From the NCBI GenBank assembly GCA_017998095.1, contig JAGODU010000005.1:1-55492 (forward strand): a stretch of DNA of 55,492 bases. Direction: 5' to 3'. Origin of the DNA: Prolixibacteraceae bacterium. Lineage in GTDB: Bacteria > Bacteroidota > Bacteroidia > Bacteroidales > Prolixibacteraceae. The notes under the pieces are model-generated. The model saw only the letters and a program-made list of their open reading frames with translations, searched no databases and was not told the DNA's origin. Below are positions 17,601-27,969 of the stretch, in pieces. The position numbers were made by a program, and so were the translations under genes. Within the stretch, counting starts at the first letter, position 1. The number at the start of each line of letters is the position of its first letter.

Positions 17601-19156
17601 CTAATGCTGAGGACACTTCATTTTTTCAAAATGCTGTAATTCAAAATGCTTCATTTGGTAAACATCCTGTAAGAGAAATAGCTGCAATATCAGCTTTTAA
17701 CTCTGTTATTGTTATAGATAGTATAACAATTACAGATGTAGAAGGAAATCCAATATTGGGAAGATATTCGGATATTACATTAACAAATAGCAACTTGCAT
17801 TCAAAAATAACCGGGGATATTATAAATGTAAAATATGGCAAAGGAAAGGTTGATAATTGTGATTTTACGGGAAATGATCAACCCGATAGTGATGCTATAG
17901 ATTATGATGATGTCAAAAATGGAATAATTGCTAATTCAAGGATACATGATTTTACAGGATATAATAGTGATGGAATAGACATTGGGGAAGGAGCTGAAAA
18001 TATTCAAATTGAAAAAGTACTAATTCATGATATAACAGACAAGGCTATTTCGATTGGTCAGGAATCAACTGTAACTATTAGTAATTCAGTTATATTAAAA
18101 TGTAATCTTGGAGTAGGAGTTAAGGATTCATCAAATTCATATATAAATCATTGCACTTTTTATGGAAATAACATTCCGGTTTCTGCTTTTGAAAAGATAC
18201 CGGGACATGCAGGAGGAAATGTGAATATTTATAATACAATTCTTTCAAATTCATATGAGTCAAGCTTTTATAAAGACAAATACTCAACTATGGCAATAAA
18301 TTACTCTAATTCCGACAATGATAGTCTTATTTTCGGTGGGGGGAATAAATATTCAGATCCGTTATTTGTAAATCCCGTAAACAATGATTTTTCTTTATTG
18401 CCGGGGTCGTATTGCATAAATAGTGCATCTGATGGAAATATAGGAGCAGAATATGAAATCAGCTTTCTTAAACCCGATATAATGATTTCTGACATTGCTT
18501 ATCTTACTGATGCTGATAAAGAAAACCTTGAATTTATAGGGATATATAATCCCGGATTAGAGCCGGTTAATATAAGTGGTTATCATTTTGAAGAAGGAAT
18601 AACATTCACATTTCCTGATGGTATAATTATTAATCCAAATGAAAAGGTTTATGTAACTTCCAATACTGCCTCTCCTTTCTGGGAAGGTAGGGGAGCAAAC
18701 ATTTATTTATGGGAAAACGGGAAGCTGGCAGATGAGGGTGAAAAAGTAAAAATAGTTACTAAAGCAGGAATAGTTGTCGATCAGGTTAGATATAACAATA
18801 AAGAACCATGGCCCAATGTTCCTGACTCTTATTATGCAATTACTCTCAAAAGCTTTAATGTAGATAATCATTTTGGAAAGAACTGGACAACAGATACAAA
18901 AGATAAGATAGTAAACGTGAGTATAGTTGAGAAGATCAGTTCTTTAAAGATTTATCCCAATCCGGCAGAGGGATTTGTCAACATTAAAGGATTCGATGCC
19001 GGCGATAAGAATATTGAATTGTTAGACCTGGCAGGTAAATTAATACTAAAAGAGCCGATTCATGGAGAAACGACTCTTTTAGACCTTAATGGAATTAGTA
19101 GCGGTTTTTATCTTTTAAAAGTTGGCCGCCAAACTCAAAAACTTATAGTTAGATAA
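14684..19156 (+). CDS. giant T9SS-exported CotH-kinase protein with lamin-tail and beta-helix domains
   Basis: A 1490-residue secreted multidomain protein. Signal peptide about 1-24; lamin-tail domain about 24-150 (IVINEFMASNS); chitobiase-like C-terminal domain about 170-250 (FTLDGSEPT); CotH kinase-like domain about 255-590. The candidate metal/catalytic segment of the CotH domain is WKWIIMDLDRGFFN. A beta-sandwich (about 690-860), a right-handed beta-helix (about 900-1220), a second lamin-tail domain (about 1240-1380) and a T9SS sorting domain (about 1415-1490, starting KIYPNPAEGF) follow. CotH proteins of spore-formers phosphorylate secreted proteins; the role of Bacteroidota surface versions is unknown. 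It converges on another giant CotH gene with a 7-bp gap. Domain edges are approximate. Confidence 0.88.
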   Translation: MKNELKRIFFLLLVSLVINTSDAAIVINEFMASNSSEETDPEYNETSDWIEIYNSGNLPVQLKGYYITDNFSDQYKWEIKENIELGADKYLIIWADGKNEGLHTNFKISADGEELAIVSPTGEFLDSLKFGAQSPNISMGRISNINGQKVFFTNPTPGEKNSTSYFVDIIRSVPAFSVMGGIIRTPFSLNIKSKFGGEVKFTLDGSEPTENSPSFSNPVQISKNTVVRARIIKPNMISGPIVSNTYLFDTDEEINDLPVISITANPKDLWDEEVGIYVQDFKPEWEIPINIEMFENDGSDRAAFNLKAGMKINGLYSWQLPQKMLGIYFRKKYGEGKLDYPLIFNKSRKSYKTFALRASGSDWSNSMFRDAMVQNSTMENTDLDNSGFRACVVYFNGQYMGIHNIREKIDEDFIIGNHGVEKGTFDMVENENYAEAGSLDAYNKFKVLYLKDLAQKANWDSVLSYINIINFTDLICTEVYDGNTSISHNIMAWKPKQGGLWKWIIMDLDRGFFNVGDHLIKYYVNQDEWPFYKLMENDYYRHYFGKRLADHLFTTFNPVRINKLIDFHVKTIEKEMPNHIKRWEGTSSSYGNPIPSMNYWYDEIESMKYFAGKRPEVLLENLTSYGFNKPLSLEVITVPSNGGKLTLNGLKVPVSDCKGQYPSDEEIVMMAEPNNGYVFKGWVKAEKVNIIKSEDNWKYNDSGKYPGNDWMNTDFNDSAWKTGNAEFGYGENDENTVIGYGGDSRNKYATAYFRKNFNYNKSSNIKDIKAAVKYDDGVVIYLNGRDISRINMPEGVIDNETFALSSISSEEENIFKEIIIDESILKDGVNTLAVEVHQVNASSSDLSFDFYIQGNQEGGDSFVSEDDNYTFVINEGMQLSAVFEKEGYCEIPSEIKDKVTLSKDCSPYVTTGDVIVSKGGKLIVEPGVEIFVQEGASFYLSGSIDAKGTKSDPVVFKSNPKNAEGRWGVISFTNAEDTSFFQNAVIQNASFGKHPVREIAAISAFNSVIVIDSITITDVEGNPILGRYSDITLTNSNLHSKITGDIINVKYGKGKVDNCDFTGNDQPDSDAIDYDDVKNGIIANSRIHDFTGYNSDGIDIGEGAENIQIEKVLIHDITDKAISIGQESTVTISNSVILKCNLGVGVKDSSNSYINHCTFYGNNIPVSAFEKIPGHAGGNVNIYNTILSNSYESSFYKDKYSTMAINYSNSDNDSLIFGGGNKYSDPLFVNPVNNDFSLLPGSYCINSASDGNIGAEYEISFLKPDIMISDIAYLTDADKENLEFIGIYNPGLEPVNISGYHFEEGITFTFPDGIIINPNEKVYVTSNTASPFWEGRGANIYLWENGKLADEGEKVKIVTKAGIVVDQVRYNNKEPWPNVPDSYYAITLKSFNVDNHFGKNWTTDTKDKIVNVSIVEKISSLKIYPNPAEGFVNIKGFDAGDKNIELLDLAGKLILKEPIHGETTLLDLNGISSGFYLLKVGRQTQKLIVR

Positions 19157-19163
19157 AATGCTT

Positions 19164-22100
19164 TTATTTTCTTTCTTTTTTGTACCCCAGTTTTACAATT
19201 TTTGGAGCATTATTTTCTGTTTTCATAATAAGTAAATACATTCCTTCACTTAAATTGCATGAGCTGAAATCAAGTAGGTGACTATCATATCCTGAAGATT
19301 CAAAGTCAAAACTTTTAATAATAGCACCATTTATGGTATAAAGCTCGAACAAAACGTTTTGTTTTTCAGGTGAAATATAATCTACATTCAGGATTCCTGA
19401 AAATGGATTAGGGAAAACAGTAAGTGATTTAGCAAGTTCATCAACAGGGACATAGTTAGATGGTTTCACAATTACCTGTATAATATCTGAACCTTCTTTT
19501 TCTCCATCATTAACTATAAGTTTGATTGAGTAAATTCCGTCAGCATCAGGTGTAAATGAAGTAATTGCTGAATTGGAATTAATTAATGTAACCTTGCTGC
19601 CTGCTGGTCTTGAAATGAATGACCATTTATAAGTAATTACTGAGCCTTCAGGATCATATGATGAAGATCCGTTGATGTTTACAGTTTTACCGAATTCAAT
19701 AGTCTGATCTGCTCCGGCATCTGCAATAGGTGCCTGATTTTCAGTTATAGTGACAACTATTTCATCCTGGGTACTTTGTAATTCTCCATCAGTTACTACT
19801 AGTCTGAATCTATATAATCCTGCAATATCTCCAGTAAAAGTAGGATTTGAAATATTGTTTTTATCCAGTGAAGCAATACTTCCTGAAGGTTTACTGGTCA
19901 ATGTCCAATAATAAGTTAGAGAGTTTCCTTCAGGGTCATAAGATCTGCTTCCGTTAAGTTGTATAGCAGAACCAACGGGTAATGAGAAATCATCGCCTGC
20001 GTTAGCAACGGGGACATGGTTTTCAGAAGTTATTATTACAATAGCTTCAGGACTGTCATAATAGCCATTGTTTACAATTAGAGAAAGGGTGTAATTTCCA
20101 AATAAATCAACCGTAAATTGCGGGTTAGGGATATTTGGATTTGATATTATTGCCTTACTGCCTTTTGGTTTGTTTTTAAACGACCAGCTATAATTGAGTT
20201 GCCTGTTATCAGGGGAGTAGCTTTTACTTCCATCAAGGTTGACAATATTTCCTTTGATTACATTTTGATCTGGACCTGTAATCGCAACAGGAACAAGTGG
20301 TGTAATATTAGAACTATATTCGATATGCAGTACAGCTACACCGGTAACATCACCTTCGTAAGCTTCAGCGGTACGTGTACCTGTTCCTGTAAAGAAGAAT
20401 GACATTGAATTTCCTGAAGACCATCCATCACGTTCTACAATTTCCTGAACTATTGTTGATATTTCAGATGTTTTTTGAGCATCAGCTGATTCACCCTCTG
20501 TGTTCCATGGAAGTGGATTCCAATTTACAAAAGAAATAGTAGTTGGCCTTGATGAAATATTAAAGTTATCAGTATTAAAAGTTACAGGGTTGTCTGAAGC
20601 TTCTCCTTTTATCATTACAGAGGTTTCATTGTTAGTTACTTCATCACACTTGAATTTGATATACGCATTATTAACAACAACATTTTTAGGGATTTCAATA
20701 TTGTTAAATCTTAGTCCCACTATCTGATCTCCACCCGGTTGCTGGTCGTAGCACAATTCTATATCGGTACTGGTTAACCATACCTGTCCGGAATTGATAT
20801 TTTGTTCAGCATCATCGCTTCCCTGATTTATAGGAATATCAAAAGAAGACATCAAAATTTCTTCGTTTACATATATTATTAGTTTAGCAGTTGACGATCC
20901 AAATGCATCAGAAACTTTATACGTAAGTTGGTCAGTGCCGTGAAATCCTTTTTCAGGGAAAAAAGTGATTGTATTATCCGGGTTTATAGTTGTAGTACCA
21001 TGCAAAGGTTGAACTTCGATTTTAACTGTCCAATATAGTTTATCTCCATCGAGGTCAGTATCATTTTTAACGACATTAGCAGTAACGCTATAATTCTCCA
21101 AAGTGGATATTGTGTCATTTAATGCAACCGGTAAAGTGTTATTCTTTATAACAATTTGAAGATCTGCTTCATCTGAAAGCTGATTTGAATCAGTTGCTCC
21201 TAAAGCAAAGTTGAAAGTTCCTTTATTTTGAGGTATTCCATCAATGATTCCTGTTGAACTATTTAAACTTAGTCCTGGAGGGAGGACCCCTGATACTACT
21301 CTCCAGCTGTAAGGAGGTGTTCCACCTGATACCGAAAGCTCTTTATTATATGGAATGCCTTGAATGCCATCGGCAAGAGAGGTTGTATTGATAGATATAT
21401 CAGGAGGTGATGCAATCCAGTTAGCGGGATCGTTTCCATAAAGAGTTAATGCTTTACGAAGCAATATATTGCCATTGCCATCAGCATCGGGCCAGGGGAA
21501 TTTATTGTCATATTCAACTTTGTCGATTCTTATATAAGGGAAAATAGTTAATCCCTCTTCAGAATAAGAATTTGCTGATTTAAACAAAGTAATTTCTTCA
21601 CCACCATTATTTAATCTGGAAGGGTAGTTATAAACCTTAGTTGCTGAACTTAATGATTTGAGGTTTCTGAAATCCTGAGGATTGATGGTTGACTCAACAA
21701 GATAAACAGATTCCCCTGACTTTAATGATGTTTTCTCAGGGAATTCAAAATTTACACCTTCAACTTTCCAGGATAGGAGAGTATTTTCATTCCAGAGATT
21801 TATGATGTCATTACTTGTATTTACAATTTCAATAAATTCGAAGCCTCCTTCCCCGGGATTATACATTAGTTGTTTAATAACCAGAGGACCAATTCTTGGA
21901 TATGAATTAACTTTATTAAGAGAAACTGCAGATTGGGCTATAAAGTTATCATTTCCATCTGAAAGGATAAACCTGCCAAAAGAAACACCGGTTTCAATTT
22001 CACCATAATCGAATCCATGTTCATATCCTGTAAGGTCTCCGGCTGCATTAGCTGAAAATATATATACTTCTTCACCATGAGAGCTTAAAGAAAAGGATGT

Positions 22101-25100
22101 GCCAAATTCATTATTTGAATATAGCATGGTAGAACCTGAATAATGTCCTTCGTTGAAGACTTTATATCCAAAAGCCGGAATTGTAGTTCCCTGAGGAATT
22201 TTCCATTTTTTTGGATTACTTCTGTTATCTGATAAATACCATCCGCTTACGTCAATACTTTTAGAGTTTGGATTATATATTTCAATAGCATCAGTAGCAG
22301 GTTGTTCAGAATTAGAAAGAATTTCATTTATATAAACCGGATCGAAGGTTATGATAGCATCATCTGACTTTGGAGAACCGTTAATTGAAGAAGAAGCTCT
22401 CCAGTTATTCCCATCAGACCAATTATTATTCAGGTTTGAATTAATAGGAACAAGTGTGAATCCTAATCCGTCAGAAGATGTTGGCCATGGATTATTATCA
22501 TTATATTTGAAAGTAATGATAGTATCACCTGCCACGTCTATAATGCTTAATCTTTCTCCTTTATTATCGAGTTGTCCTTCAAAAACCCCGTTTGGGTCGA
22601 AACCATATCTTTGTCTGAAATAGAAGTCATTAGAAGCCAGAACAAAAAAACCTCCAGGTTCTATTTTAGCATTTGTAGTAAATGAATAAGAAATGCCGTC
22701 TGTAAAAGCAGAACCGGTTAGGTTTATTGTTTTGGGACCTGTATTTTTAAGTTCAATGAATTCAAATTCAGAACCACTTATTTCCCCATCATCAAGTGGA
22801 TTGTAATTTATTTCAGTAATCTGTAAATTTTCAATATTTTCAGCAACATTTAGCTGAATCGTATGCAAGGCGCTCCAGGTGTTTGAACTGAGAATACGGG
22901 CTTTAATAATAGTAGTTTGAAGTACATTTACTGATACTTGATTTCCCCCGTCAGCTGCTTTTGAAGATATTGTACCTCCTGATTGTCGGGGGTCACTTCC
23001 ATCAAGAGTATATTTGATAGTTCCGGATGAATTTGGGTTTATGACAGATATATTGGTGCCTTTATTTATTTCGATGATGCTAAATTCAATTTCGTCATTA
23101 TCGATTTTAAATTTGGGTGAAGAAATAGAAGGAAGAAGTTTTTCATCTTTAAGTTGTTTAATTACAATATCAGTCCTATATGGGAAATATTTACTCAATG
23201 TGTTATTAACCATGGGTTTCCAGTGGTCGTCTTTTGTATACCTTGGCCAGCCGTCAACATCTCCCCATCTGGCAGATTCTGCAATAACTGCAGTGTCAAT
23301 TTCCAAAGTGCGTTTTAAGAAAGTATTTGCCGTGAATTCAGGGGTAAGGACTCCGTCGTTATATAGATGTTTAAAGGCTCTGTCTGCAAAGCGTTGCCGA
23401 TATTCAGCATTTGCCGATAATTTGAAATGGAGCCATTGAGGATTAAATTGCCAATAATCGTATATTTCCATTCTATTCCCATAATTTCTAGTGGCTAAGT
23501 CAACCCTGTTCTCGTACAATCCGATATTGGGATTTCCAGGAACTGCTTCATAAAGAAGAGTGTGTTCATTGTCATGAGCAAAAAATTTAAAACCTTCAGC
23601 ACCATTTCTATTATAAATGGCGTAAAAGTTATTTGGGCTGTTATTTCCTCCAAAAGCAGAAACCGGTGCATCAAAATTGCCGGTGTAAAAAATGATATTC
23701 ATGTAATCAATCAAATTATCGACATCAAGCAAAACTTTTATATTCGGATCTCTTTTCCCTGTGGCATCAAGTCCCTGAATACGATAGTAATTTGTGTTGC
23801 TTTGAAATCCGGAAACGCAATAGTCCCATAATTCTCTCCAGGCACTATCGTTTCCGTCAGTTGTACCATCTTTTTTGATCACATCATAATCTTCTTTAGA
23901 ACCGCCCAAATAAGATTCAGCAAAGCGGGCTTCTGAACGTTCCTGTGTTTGATATAATCCCCAATATAAGCCATTGATATAAAGATGATAATATCTGCTT
24001 CTTGTATAAGGTTGATTCATAAATCCTTGTATGTCTCTGGAGAATACATCGCGGGTGAAAGTGTAGTAAGGAGCTTCACTTGTTCCTTTACTCCATGAAT
24101 AATTCTGTGCACATCTCAAGTCAACCTTGTCGAATGAACTGACTCCCTCGTTTTCAAAAAGAGGAAAATCAAGTTTACCTTCACCATATTCTTTTCTGAA
24201 AAATAAGCGGAAAGCATGTTTTTTGAACCAGCCATTTCTGCTATAGCCACCCCTTATTCTTAATCCGGAATTGATTTGAAAACCTTTTGAACCATCTGGA
24301 TTTAATAATTCAACAGATGCAGGGCGCTCCCATTCTTCACCATCTTGTTCTGCATTGACGTATATTCCGGTTTGCGAATTAAAAAGATTTTTCAGGTCAG
24401 TTGTAACTGAAATAGTAGGGACTTCAAGTAATGCATCATCAATAAGGTCTTTATATCTGCTGTCATTAGTGATATTAGGATCGATTAGCAGATCAATGTC
24501 CTGACTGTTTATTCTTGATGTAGAAGGCCAGTCATGACCGGGATTATTGATCTGGTTCTTTAGTTCGGTTATAAAAATATATGAGCACGTATTTGTTTCA
24601 CTGAAATCATAACCTTCTTTTTTGGTAGTTGCCCGGACAACAACTCCGGGAGTTTTCCCTCTGCCGGTTGTACTTGAAGGATTAATATTCACTTTTGCAG
24701 GTGAACTTTTAACAATAGCAGTAGAAGATGTAGCAGGATCAGTTCCATCAAGAGTATAGTAAATACTCATGCCACTGACGGGAGACGAAATAGTAACATC
24801 GAAAGGTTTATCATAAAAGCCATGTTTAACAGAGAATAAAGGTTTTTCAGCCTTAGGGTTGGTAATGATATCTCCAACAAGATTGACGGTAGCAAACAAT
24901 GATGGATTACTCCACGATTGATCAGTTTTTGCATACCAACTTATCTTATTATCTCTTTCTCCTCCGTTATCATCGTCATGAACATGAACATCAAGTCCAA
25001 GCAATGTTCCATTCTTTGGATTTCTTTCTCCAAGAGTTGACCAGGGGAATTTAGTTTCAAGAGTATAGCCATTCGATCTTCCTGCTATTTTAAAATCAAC

Positions 25101-25538
25101 ATTATTAGTCCCCCCGTTGCTTGAATGAATATTCAGATCATTCCATCTGAAAGAATATTGATAATCAGTGCTGCCGTAAGAAGTTAGTTTATTATTTTCA
25201 ATGTCAATATAAATTTCAACTGCATCATCCCACCAAACATCTCCTGAATCATTTATTTTTGATTCATCAGTAACAAAAACAAGTATGTACAGATTGTCCT
25301 GATCCCAGGTAGCTTTAAACCATGCTGAAAAGTCAGAATTTGGAACTGCATTACCGGCAAGTATATTCTCAATATTTTCAGCATTATAATTATTCCACAA
25401 TGCATCAATGTTCCCATCAATTATGGGAACAGAGGTGGTATTTTTAATTTGAAGTACGGATTGTGAATTACCTTTGCTACTGCAAAATAAACTTAAAGTA
25501 ACAATAATTAAGAAAGATAATAATGAGTTGATTTTCAT
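19164..25538 (-). CDS. giant T9SS-exported CotH-kinase protein with CBM9-like, lamin-tail, Ig-like and PKD domains
   Basis: At 2124 residues, the largest gene of the window. A signal peptide is followed by a CBM9-like sugar-binding domain (about 27-215; IDGNIDALWNNY, DDAVEIYID). Then come a chitobiase-like domain (about 225-325), a CotH domain (about 360-770; FKFFAHDNEHTLLYE near 690) and a second chitobiase-like domain (about 790-880). Three lamin-tail domains (about 895-1330), Ig-like domains (about 1340-1530; He_PIG then a cadherin-like unit) and a DNRLRE-like beta region (about 1535-1725) follow. Three PKD repeats (about 1730-2035) and a T9SS sorting domain (about 2045-2124) end it. It is probably surface-bound and involved in carbohydrate or matrix contact. 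The CotH active-site segment differs from that of its convergent neighbour, so the pair is not a recent duplication. Confidence 0.88.
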   Translation of the reverse strand: MKINSLLSFLIIVTLSLFCSSKGNSQSVLQIKNTTSVPIIDGNIDALWNNYNAENIENILAGNAVPNSDFSAWFKATWDQDNLYILVFVTDESKINDSGDVWWDDAVEIYIDIENNKLTSYGSTDYQYSFRWNDLNIHSSNGGTNNVDFKIAGRSNGYTLETKFPWSTLGERNPKNGTLLGLDVHVHDDDNGGERDNKISWYAKTDQSWSNPSLFATVNLVGDIITNPKAEKPLFSVKHGFYDKPFDVTISSPVSGMSIYYTLDGTDPATSSTAIVKSSPAKVNINPSSTTGRGKTPGVVVRATTKKEGYDFSETNTCSYIFITELKNQINNPGHDWPSTSRINSQDIDLLIDPNITNDSRYKDLIDDALLEVPTISVTTDLKNLFNSQTGIYVNAEQDGEEWERPASVELLNPDGSKGFQINSGLRIRGGYSRNGWFKKHAFRLFFRKEYGEGKLDFPLFENEGVSSFDKVDLRCAQNYSWSKGTSEAPYYTFTRDVFSRDIQGFMNQPYTRSRYYHLYINGLYWGLYQTQERSEARFAESYLGGSKEDYDVIKKDGTTDGNDSAWRELWDYCVSGFQSNTNYYRIQGLDATGKRDPNIKVLLDVDNLIDYMNIIFYTGNFDAPVSAFGGNNSPNNFYAIYNRNGAEGFKFFAHDNEHTLLYEAVPGNPNIGLYENRVDLATRNYGNRMEIYDYWQFNPQWLHFKLSANAEYRQRFADRAFKHLYNDGVLTPEFTANTFLKRTLEIDTAVIAESARWGDVDGWPRYTKDDHWKPMVNNTLSKYFPYRTDIVIKQLKDEKLLPSISSPKFKIDNDEIEFSIIEINKGTNISVINPNSSGTIKYTLDGSDPRQSGGTISSKAADGGNQVSVNVLQTTIIKARILSSNTWSALHTIQLNVAENIENLQITEINYNPLDDGEISGSEFEFIELKNTGPKTINLTGSAFTDGISYSFTTNAKIEPGGFFVLASNDFYFRQRYGFDPNGVFEGQLDNKGERLSIIDVAGDTIITFKYNDNNPWPTSSDGLGFTLVPINSNLNNNWSDGNNWRASSSINGSPKSDDAIITFDPVYINEILSNSEQPATDAIEIYNPNSKSIDVSGWYLSDNRSNPKKWKIPQGTTIPAFGYKVFNEGHYSGSTMLYSNNEFGTSFSLSSHGEEVYIFSANAAGDLTGYEHGFDYGEIETGVSFGRFILSDGNDNFIAQSAVSLNKVNSYPRIGPLVIKQLMYNPGEGGFEFIEIVNTSNDIINLWNENTLLSWKVEGVNFEFPEKTSLKSGESVYLVESTINPQDFRNLKSLSSATKVYNYPSRLNNGGEEITLFKSANSYSEEGLTIFPYIRIDKVEYDNKFPWPDADGNGNILLRKALTLYGNDPANWIASPPDISINTTSLADGIQGIPYNKELSVSGGTPPYSWRVVSGVLPPGLSLNSSTGIIDGIPQNKGTFNFALGATDSNQLSDEADLQIVIKNNTLPVALNDTISTLENYSVTANVVKNDTDLDGDKLYWTVKIEVQPLHGTTTINPDNTITFFPEKGFHGTDQLTYKVSDAFGSSTAKLIIYVNEEILMSSFDIPINQGSDDAEQNINSGQVWLTSTDIELCYDQQPGGDQIVGLRFNNIEIPKNVVVNNAYIKFKCDEVTNNETSVMIKGEASDNPVTFNTDNFNISSRPTTISFVNWNPLPWNTEGESADAQKTSEISTIVQEIVERDGWSSGNSMSFFFTGTGTRTAEAYEGDVTGVAVLHIEYSSNITPLVPVAITGPDQNVIKGNIVNLDGSKSYSPDNRQLNYSWSFKNKPKGSKAIISNPNIPNPQFTVDLFGNYTLSLIVNNGYYDSPEAIVIITSENHVPVANAGDDFSLPVGSAIQLNGSRSYDPEGNSLTYYWTLTSKPSGSIASLDKNNISNPTFTGDIAGLYRFRLVVTDGELQSTQDEIVVTITENQAPIADAGADQTIEFGKTVNINGSSSYDPEGSVITYKWSFISRPAGSKVTLINSNSAITSFTPDADGIYSIKLIVNDGEKEGSDIIQVIVKPSNYVPVDELAKSLTVFPNPFSGILNVDYISPEKQNVLFELYTINGAIIKSFDFESSGYDSHLLDFSSCNLSEGMYLLIMKTENNAPKIVKLGYKKERK

Positions 25539-25605
25539 ATAAATTGGTTTGAATTAAGGAGGGTTAAAAATAGTTAAATATTTTTTGAGGAAAGAATAAT
25601 TCAAA

Positions 25606-25639
25606 AAAAAAGCTGACTTTATTATTTGTCAGCTTTTTT
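25606..25639 (-). terminator. rho-independent terminator of the V/A-ATPase operon
   Basis: A perfect 12-bp inverted repeat (AAAAAAGCTGAC / GTCAGCTTTTTT, 10-base loop) with extra A on the plus strand reads as a hairpin plus U-run for minus-strand transcripts, 20 bases past the K subunit stop. It could also stop plus-strand readthrough. Confidence 0.88.
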
Positions 25640-25658
25640 AATAAATTTTTCTATAAGA

Positions 25659-26132
<474 letters not shown>

Positions 26133-26151
26133 TTATTGTTTATATTTTGTT

Positions 26152-27969
26152 TTATTTTTTACTAAATGGTGAATAAGGACTACCTCCTCCTGCAAAGGTT
26201 GAATTTTTATAAAACTCAACAAATGTCAAACGCATTGAGTGAACAAAACCTCCTAATGCTCCCATAAATAAATTTACTGCATGGCCGAATAATAAAATTG
26301 CAGCCATTATTATAAAACTCACAACCGGAATATCTCCGCTTAGTTGTGTTGCTAAAAGATTAAATACAAATCCCAGGATTCCACTGGAAATTCCTAAAGC
26401 AAATAGTCGGATATATGACAATATATCACCTAATAATCCGGTAACCATATTATAAGCTCCCCATAATCCGGAACCAATATTTGAAAAAATACTTTTCCCG
26501 GGAGAATTAAAAAGTAAAATCATACAGCCAGATATGCCGTATAATATGTATTGTCCAATTTTAATTGATAATTCAGCAGCCTCTTTTTTTGGCATCAAAT
26601 AAAAAGCTACAGTTCCAAGAATTAAAATAAGCCAGCCAAAGGTTCCAATCGAATATTTCCATCCACTTTGTTTAATTTCATTTGCTGCTTTTATGAACAT
26701 TCCAAATATTACCTGAAATGCTCCAAAAGCAATAGCACCCATAAACAAAATATCGTTTATCGATTTTCCGTTTGCTTTAAGGTTTTCATTTATGTCAGCA
26801 TAAAACCAAAAGCCGGTATCATACAAACTAATACCAAAGAAAGTACCTGATATTGCTCCAAATAAGAAAGTAGAAATTCCAAGCAACAAGACAAGTTTCA
26901 TATATGGGACTAATTTCTTGCTCCCTTTATAAATCAATATTAAAGCAATTATTGCAAGGAATATTCCATATCCTGCATCTCCCAGGCAAAATCCAAAGAA
27001 CAGCCAATAGAAGGGAGCGAAATATGGCGTAAGGTCAATCTCTCGATAATTTGGCAGTGCATATAATGCACCTATAGGTTCAAATAGCCTCGAGAACCAA
27101 TTGTTTTTAAGTAGTATAGGCGGATTATCTTCATTTTCTGCTGACCTGATTTCATAATAAACCCCTTCGGATTCCAACATGTTAATTAATGAATCTTTCT
27201 TCTCAAAAGGTATCCAGCCTTCTAAAACCATTATTCTGTCTTCAGCATGTTTCTCTGTTTGAATAGTAACTTTTTCAAATGAAAATTCATTATGAATTTC
27301 ATCCTGATATTTTTGAAGAAGAGGTAATCCGTAAGAAGCAAGTTCATTATATTCATTTTCAATTTCAGAGAGTTCTGATTTAATTTTCTCAAGCTCTGTT
27401 TGAATATATGAAATCTCAGCACGTGGAAGCTTTAAATTTTCAGCTTCAATTTCTTTGGTAACAACCTTGTCAGTAATTGTTACAAAAAACACTGTAGTAC
27501 TGGTCGTTTGGATATTAAATGCGTTATATTTTTCTATCCATTCTTCTTTAAAGGAAGATTTATTGCAAGACCAGAACGATACAATTTTTCCTGAATTTAT
27601 TAGGTTATCAATATTGTTCCATGAAAAATTACCCCATGGCTCTAGTTGAGATAATGTTTTCTTAAGAGATTGTGATTTTAAATTAAGATCTTCAGTTTTT
27701 ACAGGTAATTTCTCAAATCTGGAAAGAATATTATCACCGGAAACGGATACCGGAGGTTCTTTTTGTTCCACTTTTTTATTTTTCAGAATTCTGATTGCAT
27801 TCTGAAGCCTATCCTGAAGTTTAAGTTTTTCAATTAAAGAAGGTTCTGTTGGCATTCCCTGAGCCTTACTTTCAACATGCAATACACCTTCGGTCCTTAT
27901 TTTTTCGAGGAATTCCGTATAGTCTTTATAAAAAACCAGAAAAGATATTTTCTCCATTTCGGTTATCAT
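26152..27969 (-). CDS. atpI: V/A-type ATPase subunit I (stator membrane subunit a)
   Basis: The membrane stator subunit that provides the ion half-channels beside the K ring. The 605 residues divide into a cytoplasmic half rich in coiled coil (about 1-300) and a membrane half with about seven or eight helices (about 310-590). Family-typical segments include FAPFYWLFFGFCLGDAGYG and LSYIRLFALGISSG, whose Arg should face the Glu of the K subunit. The start overlaps the stop of subunit D by four bases (ATGA), suggesting coupled translation. Length is slightly below the usual 620-680. Confidence 0.93.
   Translation of the reverse strand: MITEMEKISFLVFYKDYTEFLEKIRTEGVLHVESKAQGMPTEPSLIEKLKLQDRLQNAIRILKNKKVEQKEPPVSVSGDNILSRFEKLPVKTEDLNLKSQSLKKTLSQLEPWGNFSWNNIDNLINSGKIVSFWSCNKSSFKEEWIEKYNAFNIQTTSTTVFFVTITDKVVTKEIEAENLKLPRAEISYIQTELEKIKSELSEIENEYNELASYGLPLLQKYQDEIHNEFSFEKVTIQTEKHAEDRIMVLEGWIPFEKKDSLINMLESEGVYYEIRSAENEDNPPILLKNNWFSRLFEPIGALYALPNYREIDLTPYFAPFYWLFFGFCLGDAGYGIFLAIIALILIYKGSKKLVPYMKLVLLLGISTFLFGAISGTFFGISLYDTGFWFYADINENLKANGKSINDILFMGAIAFGAFQVIFGMFIKAANEIKQSGWKYSIGTFGWLILILGTVAFYLMPKKEAAELSIKIGQYILYGISGCMILLFNSPGKSIFSNIGSGLWGAYNMVTGLLGDILSYIRLFALGISSGILGFVFNLLATQLSGDIPVVSFIIMAAILLFGHAVNLFMGALGGFVHSMRLTFVEFYKNSTFAGGGSPYSPFSKK

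Noticed and set aside
23014..23439. 141-codon open frame antisense to the large CotH gene
   Set aside because: No recognisable domain and fully inside a well-supported coding region.
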